The notes beneath the pieces are model-generated. The model searched no databases and was not told where the DNA came from. It saw only the letters and a program-made list of their open reading frames with translations. This document shows positions 26,839 through 35,878 of a stretch of 49,682 nt of DNA, piece after piece (the stretch's first letter is position 1; the number at the start of each line of letters is the position of its first letter). The position numbers and the translations under genes were made by a program. The DNA is from Treponema sp. UBA4377 (GTDB lineage: Bacteria; Spirochaetota; Spirochaetia; Treponematales; Treponemataceae), in the NCBI GenBank assembly GCA_002391235.1, contig DGRX01000009.1, positions 1-49,682 of the forward strand. The letters are read 5' to 3'.

Positions 26839-28617
26839 TTATTGTTTTTTTTGCGCGATTCCGCAAAAATCCTTGACTGTTTTGTAGCCTTTTCGTTTCA
26901 TGAAGGCTTCCAAGCCTTCAACGATTTCTTTCATCGCAAAGGGGTTGGCAAATGTTGCCGTTCCAACTTGAACCGCCGCCGCTCCCGCCATGATGAACTC
27001 AACCGCGTCGCGCCAAGTCGCTATTCCGCCGATTCCGATGACGGGAATCCGTTCTTCTTTTGGCAGCTTGTTCATGGCCTCGACGACTTCCCAAACAAGC
27101 CTTAAAGCGATGGGCCGGACCGCGGGGCCGCCAAAGCCAGCCTTGATTTTGTCAAATACAGGGCATCCGCGCTCGATGTCTATGGCCACTCCTTGGAAAG
27201 AGTTGCACAAGCTGATCGCGTCGGCGCCGGCTTTTTTGCAAGCCATCGCGACTCCGACAATGTCAGGCGCTTGCGGCGTAAGCTTTACGATTAAGGGCTT
27301 TGTGACAAGCGCGCGGATTTTTTTCGTGATGTCGCCCGCGCTTTGGCAGGACATTCCCATAGCGGCCCCGCCTGTCGCGACGTTGGGGCAGGAGATGTTA
27401 AGCTCGATCGCGTCGACGTCGCTCTTTTCTAAAAGACGGGCGCCTTCGCAATAGCTTTCGGCGGTCGAGCCTGAAAGGTTCGCGATTACCGCGCAGCCCA
27501 GCTTTTTCATTTGGCCCAGCTCTTCCTTTATGAAATGCGGAATGCCTGGATTTTGCAAGCCGATTGAATTCATCAAGCCGCTGGGCGTTTCCCAAACGCG
27601 GACGCCCGTGTTTCCCTGGCGCGGCTCTATCGTCAAGCCCTTGGAGGAAATTCCTCCAAGCAGGCCGATGTTGAAGACCGATTCGTATTCCGTTCCAAAG
27701 CCAAAAGTTCCCGAGCTTGCGATGACTGGATTCTTTAATCGCAAGCCGCCGATGTCAACGCTAAGGTCGACGCTCTTAAGCCTTTCGCGCTTTTCCGCGC
27801 GGGCGGGCTCTTCAAAAATGATTTTTTGTCCGGGGAATACGGGGCCGTCCTTGCAGCAGCGCTTGTAGCCGTCAACTGTTTGAATCGTGCAGCCCAGGCA
27901 AACGCCCATTCCGCAAGCCATTTTTTGTTCCAGCGAAAGATAGCACTGAACGTTGGCCTCGCGGCAAATTCCTTGAACGTATCTCAGCATTGCAAGCGGA
28001 CCGCAAGCGTAGACCGCCGAATATTTTTTTTCGCGCAAGTAGGAGGCGGTAAGGACCGCGCTTATCATTCCGTGAACGCCTTCGCTTCCGTCGTCGGTTG
28101 TGATCGTAAGGTTTTTCGCGCGGACGTTTTTCAAGCCGTAAGAGCCGCTTTTAAAGCTGGCGAAAAAATCATAGGAGGAGTCAGGAAGGCTTGAGGCAAA
28201 GCCCGCGATTGGCGCGATTCCGACGCCGGCTCCGGCAAGGCAAATGTTCGCGCCGGCTTCGGGCCGCGGAAAGGCGTTTCCGCAAGGGCCAAGCAATTCG
28301 ACTTGGTCGCCAGGCTTTAGGGCGCAAAGCTCTTTTGTTCCTTGCCCTTTAAGCAAAATCAAGAATTCGATTTTTATTTTGTCTTCGTTTGGAACGATTG
28401 TAACGCTAAAAACGCTGATGGGCCGCGCGAGCAATTGCTGGCTTTTGGCCGACCTTAGCATGAAGAATTGGCCCGCCGCGGGAACAGCCTTTTTGTCCGC
28501 GGTTAAAGCCAGCGAGTATACGCTTCCGATCGGCTCGGCTCCAATTGTCGGAACGCATTCTACTACCGTTGCCGTTTGAAAAACCGCTGGCGCTTCATGC
28601 TCGCAAAAGTCTTTCAT
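26839..28617 (-). CDS. pyrKD: Fused dihydroorotate dehydrogenase B: PyrK-PyrD
   Basis: 592 residues joining two subunits that are usually separate. Residues about 15-275 are PyrK, the FAD/2Fe-2S electron-transfer subunit: ARPISVFSV (FAD), ICLAGAGVGIAPI (nucleotide) and the cysteine cluster CGMGVCLGCTIQ...CC near 235-260. Residues about 285-592 are PyrD class 1B: NPVIASSGTFGFGTEY, NISCPNV with the catalytic Cys, IVKLTPQA and IPVIGIGGI. Together they oxidise dihydroorotate to orotate with NAD in pyrimidine synthesis. The ATG overlaps the pyrF stop by 4 nt. The reading frame is continuous across the junction, so this is a fusion and not adjacent genes. Confidence 0.93.
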   Translation of the reverse strand: MKDFCEHEAPAVFQTATVVECVPTIGAEPIGSVYSLALTADKKAVPAAGQFFMLRSAKSQQLLARPISVFSVTIVPNEDKIKIEFLILLKGQGTKELCALKPGDQVELLGPCGNAFPRPEAGANICLAGAGVGIAPIAGFASSLPDSSYDFFASFKSGSYGLKNVRAKNLTITTDDGSEGVHGMISAVLTASYLREKKYSAVYACGPLAMLRYVQGICREANVQCYLSLEQKMACGMGVCLGCTIQTVDGYKRCCKDGPVFPGQKIIFEEPARAEKRERLKSVDLSVDIGGLRLKNPVIASSGTFGFGTEYESVFNIGLLGGISSKGLTIEPRQGNTGVRVWETPSGLMNSIGLQNPGIPHFIKEELGQMKKLGCAVIANLSGSTAESYCEGARLLEKSDVDAIELNISCPNVATGGAAMGMSCQSAGDITKKIRALVTKPLIVKLTPQAPDIVGVAMACKKAGADAISLCNSFQGVAIDIERGCPVFDKIKAGFGGPAVRPIALRLVWEVVEAMNKLPKEERIPVIGIGGIATWRDAVEFIMAGAAAVQVGTATFANPFAMKEIVEGLEAFMKRKGYKTVKDFCGIAQKKQ

Positions 28618-29543
28618 TTTCCGCCCCCGTTCGCCGCGGCAAAGTCCGTCAATTCTTTTTTTGCCGCAAGGCAGGCGCGCAGGGCGCTTGAGGCCATGTC
28701 GTCAAGGGTGAGCGTTGCCGCCGCGATTTTTTCTTGCAGCGCCGGATCTTTTTTGTAGGCGCAAACAATGCCGCGGCTTGAGTTTACCGTTCCGCCGGCT
28801 TTTTGCAAGAGCGTTCCGCAAATGTCGGCCGCTCCGCCTTGCGCCCCGTAGCCTGGAATCAAAAAGAAAATGTCCGGGTAGGCCGCGCGAATCGCCGCCG
28901 CGTCCGCCTGCTGCGTGCAGCCTACAACCGCTCCAACCGGGGAACAAGACTGCCCGCCAAAAATCGCGTCAGCCTCGGCCTTGATTTTGTTCAACTGGAC
29001 TCCGACGCGGTCCAAGACGAGACCGCCTTCCTTTAATTCCTTTTGCTCTATGTCAGCCGCTCCGGGATTGGAAGTGCGCAGCAAGACAAAAAATCCCTTG
29101 CCGGCGGACTTGCAATAGTTGAAAAAAGGCTCCAAAGTTTCAAAGCCCATGTATGGGTTGACCGTGATTATGTCTGTCTCAAAGTCGCCTTCAAAATGCG
29201 CCCTGGCGTAAGCGTTGGCGCTTGCCGCGATGTCTCCGCGCTTAACGTCGCTAATGGCCACAAAGCCAGCCTCGCGAACCGCGCTCAGGGTCTTTGCGTA
29301 GGCCTCCATTCCGGCCAAGCCCATCGCCTCGTAGTAAGCCGCCTGAACCTTAAAGCAGGCCGCGCAATTTTCCGCCTTTACGCGCTCGATGATCGCCTTG
29401 TTGTATTCCAAAACCGCCTGCGCCGGCGACGGATATTTTTTCGCTATGTGTTCGGGAACGTACGAAGCGTCGGTGTCCAATCCGACGCACAAGGGGCCGT
29501 TCTTTTTCGCGGCCTCCTGCAATTTTTGCATATTGTGAATCAT
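28614..29543 (-). CDS. pyrF: Orotidine 5'-phosphate decarboxylase
   Basis: 309 residues, the longer type-2 form. Converts OMP to UMP, the last step of de novo pyrimidine synthesis. Visible: LCVGLDTD near residue 18, ISDVKRGDIAASA near 98-110 (catalytic DxKRxD), VGCTQQAD and LIPGYGAQGG near 230. First gene of pyrF - pyrK-pyrD - flavoprotein. The predicted transcript starts at the A of this ATG, so there is no leader and no Shine-Dalgarno sequence; an in-frame Met four codons downstream is an alternative. Confident function. Confidence 0.93.
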   Translation of the reverse strand: MIHNMQKLQEAAKKNGPLCVGLDTDASYVPEHIAKKYPSPAQAVLEYNKAIIERVKAENCAACFKVQAAYYEAMGLAGMEAYAKTLSAVREAGFVAISDVKRGDIAASANAYARAHFEGDFETDIITVNPYMGFETLEPFFNYCKSAGKGFFVLLRTSNPGAADIEQKELKEGGLVLDRVGVQLNKIKAEADAIFGGQSCSPVGAVVGCTQQADAAAIRAAYPDIFFLIPGYGAQGGAADICGTLLQKAGGTVNSSRGIVCAYKKDPALQEKIAAATLTLDDMASSALRACLAAKKELTDFAAANGGGK

Positions 29544-29549
29544 TCTTCT

Positions 29550-29578
29550 ATTCTAACGGAAATCGCGGCGGTTTTCAA
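29550..29578 (-). promoter_or_regulatory. pyrF promoter, leaderless
   Basis: Minus strand TTGAAA (29578-29573), a 17-bp spacer, TAGAAT (29555-29550). The expected start is 29543, the A of the pyrF ATG. The absence of a leader leaves no room for an attenuator or PyrR-type control upstream of pyrF. Confidence 0.65.
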
Positions 29579-29611
29579 GGCGGGGGCTTCTATGCGGCGA
29601 ACGGATTTTTC

Positions 29612-29640
29612 TTGACATAATGCGTTTGCCCGGTGATAAT
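29612..29640 (+). promoter_or_regulatory. Promoter of Sel1-repeat gene
   Basis: TTGACA (29612-29617), a 17-bp spacer, GATAAT (29635-29640). The expected start is near 29647. The 9-nt leader is little more than the ribosome binding site GGAG before the ATG at 29656. Confidence 0.65.
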
Positions 29641-29655
29641 AGGGCAGGAGTTGTT

Positions 29656-30516
29656 ATGAAAACGATTTTTTTTATCGCGGCGCTTTGTTTTGCGGCGCTG
29701 CCACTTTGCGCCCAGATTTCTCAAAATCCCGTTAATCCGGCGGTCGGAGACAGCTACAGCTTTTCAGCCACGTTTGACGAAATAAAGGATTTCATTTTGG
29801 GGAAGGCTAAAGAGCCGGTTCAGGTTGATCCCGTTCCCCGAGAAAAAAACGGCGAGAACGCCCAGGATGTAAAAGAGCTTCCGCCGGAAGCGTCTGACGC
29901 GGCCGCCGTCGACGAGATGACGCGCCTGGCCCAGAGCGGAAACGCGAACTTTCAGTACAACCTGGCCCGCTGCTATGACAGGGGTCTTAAGGTTGCCCAA
30001 GATTACAAGCAGGCGCTTTACTGGTACCAAAAGGCGGCGGAGCAGGGCCACGACAAGGCCGCAAACAATTTGGGCTGCATGTACCTTGACGGAAGGGGAG
30101 TCGAGCAGGATTATGAAAAGGCCGCCTACTGGCTTGAGCTTTCCGCGCAAAAAAACGACACGCTGGCCATTTTGAATTTGGGCTGCATGTACGAGGACGG
30201 AAACTTTGGCTCGCCCGATTACAACAAGGCTTTTGAGTATTACCAAAAGGCCGACAAGTTGGGCTGCGCTCCCGCCGCCTATGAGTTGGGCCATTGTTTT
30301 GAAGTTGGCGTGGGAACAAAAGCCAACGCCAAAAAGGCTTTTTCTTTCTATAAAAAATCCGCCGACGCAGGCTATGGCCCCGCCGCTTGCGAAACAGGCC
30401 GCCGCTACCTAGAAGGCGACGGAGTGAAAAAAGACGCCGCCCTTGCAAGAAAATATTTGGAAATCGCCGTCAAAAAAGGCGAGCTGAAGGCAGCCGGTCT
30501 TTTGGGAACGATGTAA
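29656..30516 (+). CDS. Secreted Sel1-repeat (TPR-like) protein
   Basis: 286 residues from the ATG at 29656 with GCAGGAG 5 nt upstream; a longer frame from 29620 would start inside the promoter. Signal peptide MKTIFFIAALCFAALPLCA, cleaved near CAQ. After a low-complexity stretch, residues about 85-286 form five or six Sel1 repeats of 36 residues (A...LG.MY..G.GV..DY.KA..WY.KAA..G), for example GCMYLDGRGVEQDYEKAAYW. Sel1 proteins are binding scaffolds in the periplasm or envelope. The C11 peptidase lipoprotein follows after 26 nt, so the two probably form an operon. Confidence 0.88.
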   Translation: MKTIFFIAALCFAALPLCAQISQNPVNPAVGDSYSFSATFDEIKDFILGKAKEPVQVDPVPREKNGENAQDVKELPPEASDAAAVDEMTRLAQSGNANFQYNLARCYDRGLKVAQDYKQALYWYQKAAEQGHDKAANNLGCMYLDGRGVEQDYEKAAYWLELSAQKNDTLAILNLGCMYEDGNFGSPDYNKAFEYYQKADKLGCAPAAYELGHCFEVGVGTKANAKKAFSFYKKSADAGYGPAACETGRRYLEGDGVKKDAALARKYLEIAVKKGELKAAGLLGTM

Positions 30517-30542
30517 AAAATCGCGGTGTTTTTGGAGCCTTT

Positions 30543-32135
30543 ATGAAAAAGATTGTCGCAGCCTTCGCGGCCCTTTGCGCCTTGGCGCTTTTTTCTTGCA
30601 GCAATTCTTCAGATTCTCCAAACACCAACGACGACTGGCTCTTTTTGTTTTACTTTGACGCGGACGACAGCTACATAAACGACGACCTCTACAAAAACAT
30701 TCGCGACATCGAATGCGCCTTTGCCAAAACGCGCAACGCGGACGGAAGCCCCAAAGCCGGCTATCCGTCGGTGACCGCGCTTGTCCTTTGGGACGGAATA
30801 AGCGAAGAAAAAAAAGGCAATCAAAAATACATTCACCCCGACGGCGCCTTGTACGAAATCGGCGCCGACTACAGCTTGGCTTACGTTCCCCAAAGCGGAA
30901 ACGAATTCGACGCAGGCTATGTAACGCTGGGCGCCGGCTTTTCCGTCGGCCCCAACACAAAGGACTTGACCGGGCAGGCAGCCGGCTGGCTTCCTAAAGA
31001 GCCCGCTATGTCCGACCCGGCCACTTTGACAAACTTTTTAAAGTGGGCAAAGGCCCGTTACTCGGCGTCCAACGTCGTCGTGTGCCTGCAGGACCACGGC
31101 GCCGGAACCCACAAGGAAACCTACACGGATTCAAACGCCTCCATGATTTCCTCCTCTTTGTGCTCCGACGCGAGCGACGACACAGACAGGCTTTTGACTT
31201 GCAAAAACATAACGGACGCGCTTTCTGCCGCGGGCTACACTGGCGCCGACAAGCCAAAGATTTTGTGGAACGACCTTTGCCTGCAGGCTACGGCCGAGAT
31301 TTTGTGGAACTACAAGGGATGCGCCGACTACTATTGCGCTTCGGCCAACGTAAGCTGCATGCCGGACTACTACGGAGTTTTCACCAACATAAAAAGCGGA
31401 ATGACCGCGCTTGACGTTGGAAAGGTCATCGTAAGCGCCTACATGCATCGCTATTACAAAGAGCCGATTTACCAGCCCGCCGACGCGGACTCGGCTATAA
31501 ATTCCAGGTCAAGCGGCTGCTCTGTCTACACTTCCTCTTTCATGAGCCTTGACCCGCAAAAGGCTTTGGCTCTAAAGGCAGGGGTGGACAAGCTTTCCGA
31601 CGAATTGCTGAAAATAAAAGAAAACGACTCCAATCTTTTTTATTCGATTTTTTTAAATTACATGGCGCAGGATGTAAGCAGCCTTGAAAACTGCAAGGGC
31701 CTTGCCTATTGCGGAACCTTCGCATGGCTTAACGATTTGGGGTGGCTTTGCGTTGACATCGCCAACGACAGTGGTTTGCCCGACGGCGCCAAAAAAAGCG
31801 CCCTCTCTCTTTTTGAATTATTGAAGAACGGCGACGACAAGTTGATAATATACTCTTGGGGCGGCCGGCGCGTTTTAAATAACGGCCCGGACGGATACTC
31901 GTGGGGCGACACAACTATCGCTCAATTGTATCTTACCGGAAACAAAGATTTTATTTCACAAAAAACTGTCGCAACTGTTGAGGAGACTTGCGCCTACGGC
32001 CTTTCGATTGTGGGAAGCAAGTGGACCAACGCCACTGAACAAAACAATCCGATTTTTCATTACGTCGATTGGACCGGCTTTTCGGAAAGCTGGGGCAAGG
32101 TCATAAAGGCGTGGTGGGATCTTTACAAGAGCTGA
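30543..32135 (+). CDS. Clostripain-family (C11-like) cysteine peptidase lipoprotein
   Basis: 530 residues from the ATG at 30543 (TTGGAG upstream). The lipobox LALFSC puts the lipidated Cys at about residue 20. The mature part resembles C11/clostripain peptidases: a catalytic His-Gly in VVVCLQDHGAG (His 185) and NDLCLQATAEILWNY (Cys 246) in place of the family D-x-C-LM..E, followed by YYCASANVSCMPDYYGV where clostripains have a..vaSe...p..GW. Members cut after Arg or Lys and often need self-cleavage; specificity here is unknown. Probably an envelope-anchored protease co-expressed with the Sel1 protein. Confidence 0.8.
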   Translation: MKKIVAAFAALCALALFSCSNSSDSPNTNDDWLFLFYFDADDSYINDDLYKNIRDIECAFAKTRNADGSPKAGYPSVTALVLWDGISEEKKGNQKYIHPDGALYEIGADYSLAYVPQSGNEFDAGYVTLGAGFSVGPNTKDLTGQAAGWLPKEPAMSDPATLTNFLKWAKARYSASNVVVCLQDHGAGTHKETYTDSNASMISSSLCSDASDDTDRLLTCKNITDALSAAGYTGADKPKILWNDLCLQATAEILWNYKGCADYYCASANVSCMPDYYGVFTNIKSGMTALDVGKVIVSAYMHRYYKEPIYQPADADSAINSRSSGCSVYTSSFMSLDPQKALALKAGVDKLSDELLKIKENDSNLFYSIFLNYMAQDVSSLENCKGLAYCGTFAWLNDLGWLCVDIANDSGLPDGAKKSALSLFELLKNGDDKLIIYSWGGRRVLNNGPDGYSWGDTTIAQLYLTGNKDFISQKTVATVEETCAYGLSIVGSKWTNATEQNNPIFHYVDWTGFSESWGKVIKAWWDLYKS

Positions 32136-32152
32136 TCGCCGAATGGCGCTCA

Positions 32153-32181
32153 TTTACAAAGCGCGCTCGTTTTGATAAAAT
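32153..32181 (+). promoter_or_regulatory. lysA operon promoter
   Basis: TTTACA (32153-32158), a 17-bp spacer, TAAAAT (32176-32181). The expected start is near 32188, leaving an 18-nt leader with GGAGG before the ATG. It probably drives lysA, the transporter and both M16 genes, which follow without gaps. Confidence 0.6.
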
Positions 32182-32205
32182 CCTTTTCATTGGAGGCATT
32201 TAAAA

Positions 32206-33471
32206 ATGAGCGACAACTTTCCTTTGAGCCATGAGCGGCTTTTGGAACTGGCGAAAAAATTCCCCACGCCCTTTTACCTTTACGACGAAAAGGCCATCCG
32301 CGACAACATGGCGGACTTTACCAAAGCTTTTTCGATTTTCCCAAAATTCACCGAGCACTTTGCGGTAAAGGCCATGCCCAATCCCTACATGCTTAAAGTT
32401 TTGGCCGACTGCGGCTGCGGCGGCGACTGTTCAAGCCTGCCCGAGCTTATGCTTTGCCAAATGAGCGGAATTACGGGCGAGCGCGTGATTTTCACCAGTA
32501 ACGAAACTCCGGCCGAAGAATTCCAGCTTGCCTACAAGCAGGGAAACATCATAAACCTTGACGACATCACCCATATAGAATTTTTGCGCGACGCCTTGGG
32601 CGGAAAATTTCCGGAGCTGATTTGCTTCCGCTACAACCCCGGCCCGCTAAAGGAAGGCAACGCGATTATCGGAAAGCCCGAAGAAGCCAAGTACGGCTTG
32701 ACCCGCGAGCAGATTTTCGAGGCTTACAAAAAGTCGCGCGACTTTGGCGCCAAGCGTTTTGGCCTCCACACGATGGTTGTCTCAAACGAGCTTAATCCCG
32801 ACTACTTTGTCGACACCGCCAAAATGCTTTTTGAGCTTGCGGTGGAACTTAAGGAAAAGCTTGGAATCAAAATCGAATTCCTTGACTTGGGCGGCGGAAT
32901 CGGAATCCCCTACAAGCCCGGCCAAAAGAAAGTGGACTTGTTCGAGGTGGCCAAAAAAATCCGCGCTCTCTACGACAGCATGATCGTTCCCGCGGGCCTT
33001 GACGGCTTGGAAATCAAGTGGGAATGCGGCCGCCCGATAACCGGCCCTTACGGCTGGCTTGTCACAAAGGCGATTCACAAAAAAGACACTTACAGAAAAT
33101 ACATCGGCGTTGACGCTTGCATGGCCGACCTTATGCGGCCCGGCATGTACGGCGCCTACCACGAGGTCACGGTCAGCGGAAAAGAGGCCGCGCCCAAAAC
33201 GGAAGTCTACGACGTTGTCGGAAGCCTTTGCGAAAACTGCGACAAGTTCGCGGTCCAGCGCCCGCTTCCAAAAATTCAAAACGGCGACCTTGTCATCATT
33301 CACGACGCGGGCGCGCACGGAAGGGCGATGGGCTTTAACTACAACGGAAAGCTCCGCGCCGGCGAAATCCTCATGCGATGCGACGGTTCATTTAAGGAAA
33401 TCCGCCGCCGCGAAACTGTCCAAGACCTTTTTGCCACGCTGGACTTGGACGGGGTCAAGGACTTTAAATGA
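32206..33471 (+). CDS. lysA: Diaminopimelate decarboxylase family enzyme
   Basis: 421 residues, fold III PLP decarboxylase; LysA makes L-lysine from meso-diaminopimelate in the cytoplasm. PLP lysine in HFAVKAMPNPYML near residue 50; glycine loop DLGGGIGIPY; ECGRPITGPYGW near 270; SLCENCDKFA near 345 (catalytic Cys and the CE..D signature). Near 368 the usual AGAYG reads AGAHG, so the Tyr that contacts the PLP phosphate in relatives is His. It lacks arginine decarboxylase-type extra domains. GGAGG precedes the ATG. The stop overlaps the ATG of the next gene. Substrate call is good but not certain because of the substitution. Confidence 0.85.
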   Translation: MSDNFPLSHERLLELAKKFPTPFYLYDEKAIRDNMADFTKAFSIFPKFTEHFAVKAMPNPYMLKVLADCGCGGDCSSLPELMLCQMSGITGERVIFTSNETPAEEFQLAYKQGNIINLDDITHIEFLRDALGGKFPELICFRYNPGPLKEGNAIIGKPEEAKYGLTREQIFEAYKKSRDFGAKRFGLHTMVVSNELNPDYFVDTAKMLFELAVELKEKLGIKIEFLDLGGGIGIPYKPGQKKVDLFEVAKKIRALYDSMIVPAGLDGLEIKWECGRPITGPYGWLVTKAIHKKDTYRKYIGVDACMADLMRPGMYGAYHEVTVSGKEAAPKTEVYDVVGSLCENCDKFAVQRPLPKIQNGDLVIIHDAGAHGRAMGFNYNGKLRAGEILMRCDGSFKEIRRRETVQDLFATLDLDGVKDFK

Positions 33472-34382
33472 GCGGCTCTAACGGCGCTTTCTTCAAGGGC
33501 GCGGCCTGCCTTGTTTTTTCGGCCTTCAACTTTGCCCTCATGGCCGCGCTCGCGCATTTGGCGGGAGACCTTCCCTTTACAGAAAAGGCTTTTTTTAGGA
33601 ACATCGTCGCGGTCTTTGTGACGCTCTTTGTCTTGCTAAAGGGAAGGGCCAAGAACAAAAGCCAGGGCCAAGAGCGCGGCCCCTCGCTTCCAAAAGGCGC
33701 CTTAAAATTTTTGATTTTGCGCGGCCTTTGCGGTTCCGCCGGAATCTTTGGAAACTTTTACGCCTTGGACAGAATACCGATTGCCGACGCCGCGATTTTA
33801 AACAAGATGTCTCCTTTTTTCGCGGTCGTCTTCAGCCTCTTTTTGCTTGGAGAAAAAATCGCGCCCCTTCCTCTTGTAGCGACAATCGGCGCTTTTTTGG
33901 GCGCGTTTTTTGTGATTAAGCCCGGCGCGTCGGCGCTTCATTCGCTTCCGGCCTTGGCTGGCTTTTTGGGCGGAATGGGCGCGGGCTTTGCCTACGCTTG
34001 CGTGCGTAAGCTTGGAACGCTAAAGGTCAAGGGCGCCTTGGTCATAGCCTTTTTTTCCTGCTTTTCCTGCGCGCTTTGCCTGCCCTTTATGTTCTTAAAT
34101 TTTGTCGCGCCCTCCGCGACGCAGTTTTTGTGCCTGCTGGGAGCGGGCGTCGCGGGCTGCCTTGGACAGTTCGGCATAACATACGCTTACTTTTTCGCGC
34201 CCGCGCGCGACATTTCTATTTTTGACTATTCGCAAATTATTTTTTCTTCGCTTCTGGGCTTTGTGATGTTCAACCAAATTCCGGACGCGCTAAGTTGGAT
34301 TGGCTACGCGGTCATCATTTGCATGGCGGCGGTTGTGTTTGTTTACAACAAAAGAAAATTTACCTTGGAGGCAAAACAATGA
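33468..34382 (+). CDS. EamA/DMT-family transporter
   Basis: 304 residues with ten predicted membrane helices in two EamA halves (about 10-145 and 160-295), the usual size for this family of metabolite exporters. Signatures: FRNIVAVFVTLFVL, ALDRIPIADAAILNKMSPFFAVVFSLFLLGEK split by the family's proline helix, and FAPARDISIFDYSQIIFSSLLGFVMF in the second half. Substrate unknown; coupling by a 4-nt overlap to lysA makes an amino acid or diamine plausible (inference). Its TGA overlaps the ATG of the first M16 gene. Confidence 0.85.
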   Translation: MSGSNGAFFKGAACLVFSAFNFALMAALAHLAGDLPFTEKAFFRNIVAVFVTLFVLLKGRAKNKSQGQERGPSLPKGALKFLILRGLCGSAGIFGNFYALDRIPIADAAILNKMSPFFAVVFSLFLLGEKIAPLPLVATIGAFLGAFFVIKPGASALHSLPALAGFLGGMGAGFAYACVRKLGTLKVKGALVIAFFSCFSCALCLPFMFLNFVAPSATQFLCLLGAGVAGCLGQFGITYAYFFAPARDISIFDYSQIIFSSLLGFVMFNQIPDALSWIGYAVIICMAAVVFVYNKRKFTLEAKQ

Positions 34383-35875
34383 ATTGTGGAATTGCCAAAA
34401 AGCGTGGACGCTTTGCCGCGCTCGTTTTCGCGCTTTTTGCGGCCCTTCTTTTTGCGTCGCTTTTTGTGTCTTGCAAAAAATCCGCGTCGCTTTACCCGGA
34501 ATATTTTGCGCTTTCAAACGGCCTTAGCGTCTTTGTCCGCGAAGACCACAAGGTTCCGCTGGCATACATAGAAATCGCAGTCCGCGCGGGCGGCGTCACC
34601 CAGAGGCGCGACAACACGGGAATCTTCCACCTTTACGAGCACATGATGTTTAAAGGAAACTCGATGTGCAAGGATTCCGCCGCCTTCCAAAAAACGCTTT
34701 CCGAGCTTGGTGTCGACGACTGGAACGGAACGACAGGCGAGCATTGCGTGAATTATTTTTTCACGATTCCGTCGGAAGACTTGCGCAAAGGAATGGAATT
34801 TTGGTCGGCGGCGATTCGCGAGCCGCTTTTGGACAAGGCCGAATTTGAGGCCGAAAAAAAAGTCGTCGTCTCCGAGATTCAAGCCAAGTACAATTCACCG
34901 GGAACAATTCTAGGAAATTTTTTCAACAAAACTTTTTTCCCAAACGCCCCCTGGCAGCTTGATCCGTCCGGCGCCGTCAAAACCGTTCAAGAAGCGAGCC
35001 TTGACGAATTAAAGTCGATAAAAGAAAAATACTACGTTCCCAACAACGCCGCGCTTTTTATCGGCGGAGACGTTGACGCAAAAGAAGTTCGCCGCCTTGC
35101 CCAAGAAATTTTCGGCGATTGGAGGCGCGGCTTTTTTGACTTTGATTCCGAATGCGCCGTTCAAAATCCAGAGCCTTTTGGCCAGACAAAATTTTTTGTA
35201 ATGCCCAACGAGCAAGTGTCTCCGCAAATCGCGCAAGTGATGGTTTACTATCGCGGCCCCGACGCGGACTTTGACCGCGCCTCCACTTATCCCTTGGATG
35301 TCTTCACCGACTACATAAACGATCCTTCTTCGATTTACGCCAAGGAATTATGTGACGACAAGGAACTAAAAGTAATTTCGGGCGACTATGTTGGCGGAGG
35401 CTATTCCACCAGGCGGCGAACCGGCTTGATTCACTTTTACGCCACGGTGCTCGACCCAGAAGCCGCGCTTCCGTCGCGCGTCCAAAAATTTTACGAGGCC
35501 GTTTCGCAAAACATCGTTCAAGACTTTGCCGACGGAAAAAAAGTTGTTGGAAAGAAAAAGCTTTTGGAAATGAAAAAAAGCCGCGGCGACAGGCAGATCA
35601 TCGCCGCCGAAAATTTTCAGTCTCTTTTGACGGACGCGCGTTGTTGGTGGACTCTTTGCGACAAGGACTATTATTATTCCTACGAAAAGAAAAAGGACGC
35701 GGTCGCTGATTCGCAAATCGCCGCCGCGCTCAAGAAATATGTCGTTGGCAAAAACGCGTTTGTCGTTGCCGTTGTCAATCCAACCGTTTATAAAAACCTT
35801 AAAAAAGAATTTGACGAGCTTTCGTTTGAGGAAGTCAAAAAAGAAAACGCATTTTGGTTTAATGACGAGGAGTAG
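34379..35875 (+). CDS. M16 zinc metallopeptidase lipoprotein, catalytic
   Basis: 498 residues. TTGGAGG precedes the ATG, which overlaps the transporter stop. The lipoprotein signal ends LFVSC, Cys at about residue 27. An M16 peptidase of the processing-peptidase/insulinase fold: the inverted zinc motif HLYEH at residues 84-88 and the third ligand Glu 166 in VVVSEIQ, 78 residues further, as in active enzymes. The C-terminal half-domain carries TRRRTGLIHFYATV. It is followed after 3 nt by a non-catalytic paralogue, the usual arrangement for heterodimeric bacterial M16 proteases. Envelope-anchored; substrates unknown. Confidence 0.9.
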   Translation: MNCGIAKKRGRFAALVFALFAALLFASLFVSCKKSASLYPEYFALSNGLSVFVREDHKVPLAYIEIAVRAGGVTQRRDNTGIFHLYEHMMFKGNSMCKDSAAFQKTLSELGVDDWNGTTGEHCVNYFFTIPSEDLRKGMEFWSAAIREPLLDKAEFEAEKKVVVSEIQAKYNSPGTILGNFFNKTFFPNAPWQLDPSGAVKTVQEASLDELKSIKEKYYVPNNAALFIGGDVDAKEVRRLAQEIFGDWRRGFFDFDSECAVQNPEPFGQTKFFVMPNEQVSPQIAQVMVYYRGPDADFDRASTYPLDVFTDYINDPSSIYAKELCDDKELKVISGDYVGGGYSTRRRTGLIHFYATVLDPEAALPSRVQKFYEAVSQNIVQDFADGKKVVGKKKLLEMKKSRGDRQIIAAENFQSLLTDARCWWTLCDKDYYYSYEKKKDAVADSQIAAALKKYVVGKNAFVVAVVNPTVYKNLKKEFDELSFEEVKKENAFWFNDEE

Positions 35876-35878
35876 GGT

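Noticed and set aside
30387..30542. N-terminal extension of the C11 peptidase upstream of 30543
   Set aside because: It overlaps the Sel1 gene in another frame; the lipoprotein signal and ribosome binding site fix the start at 30543.
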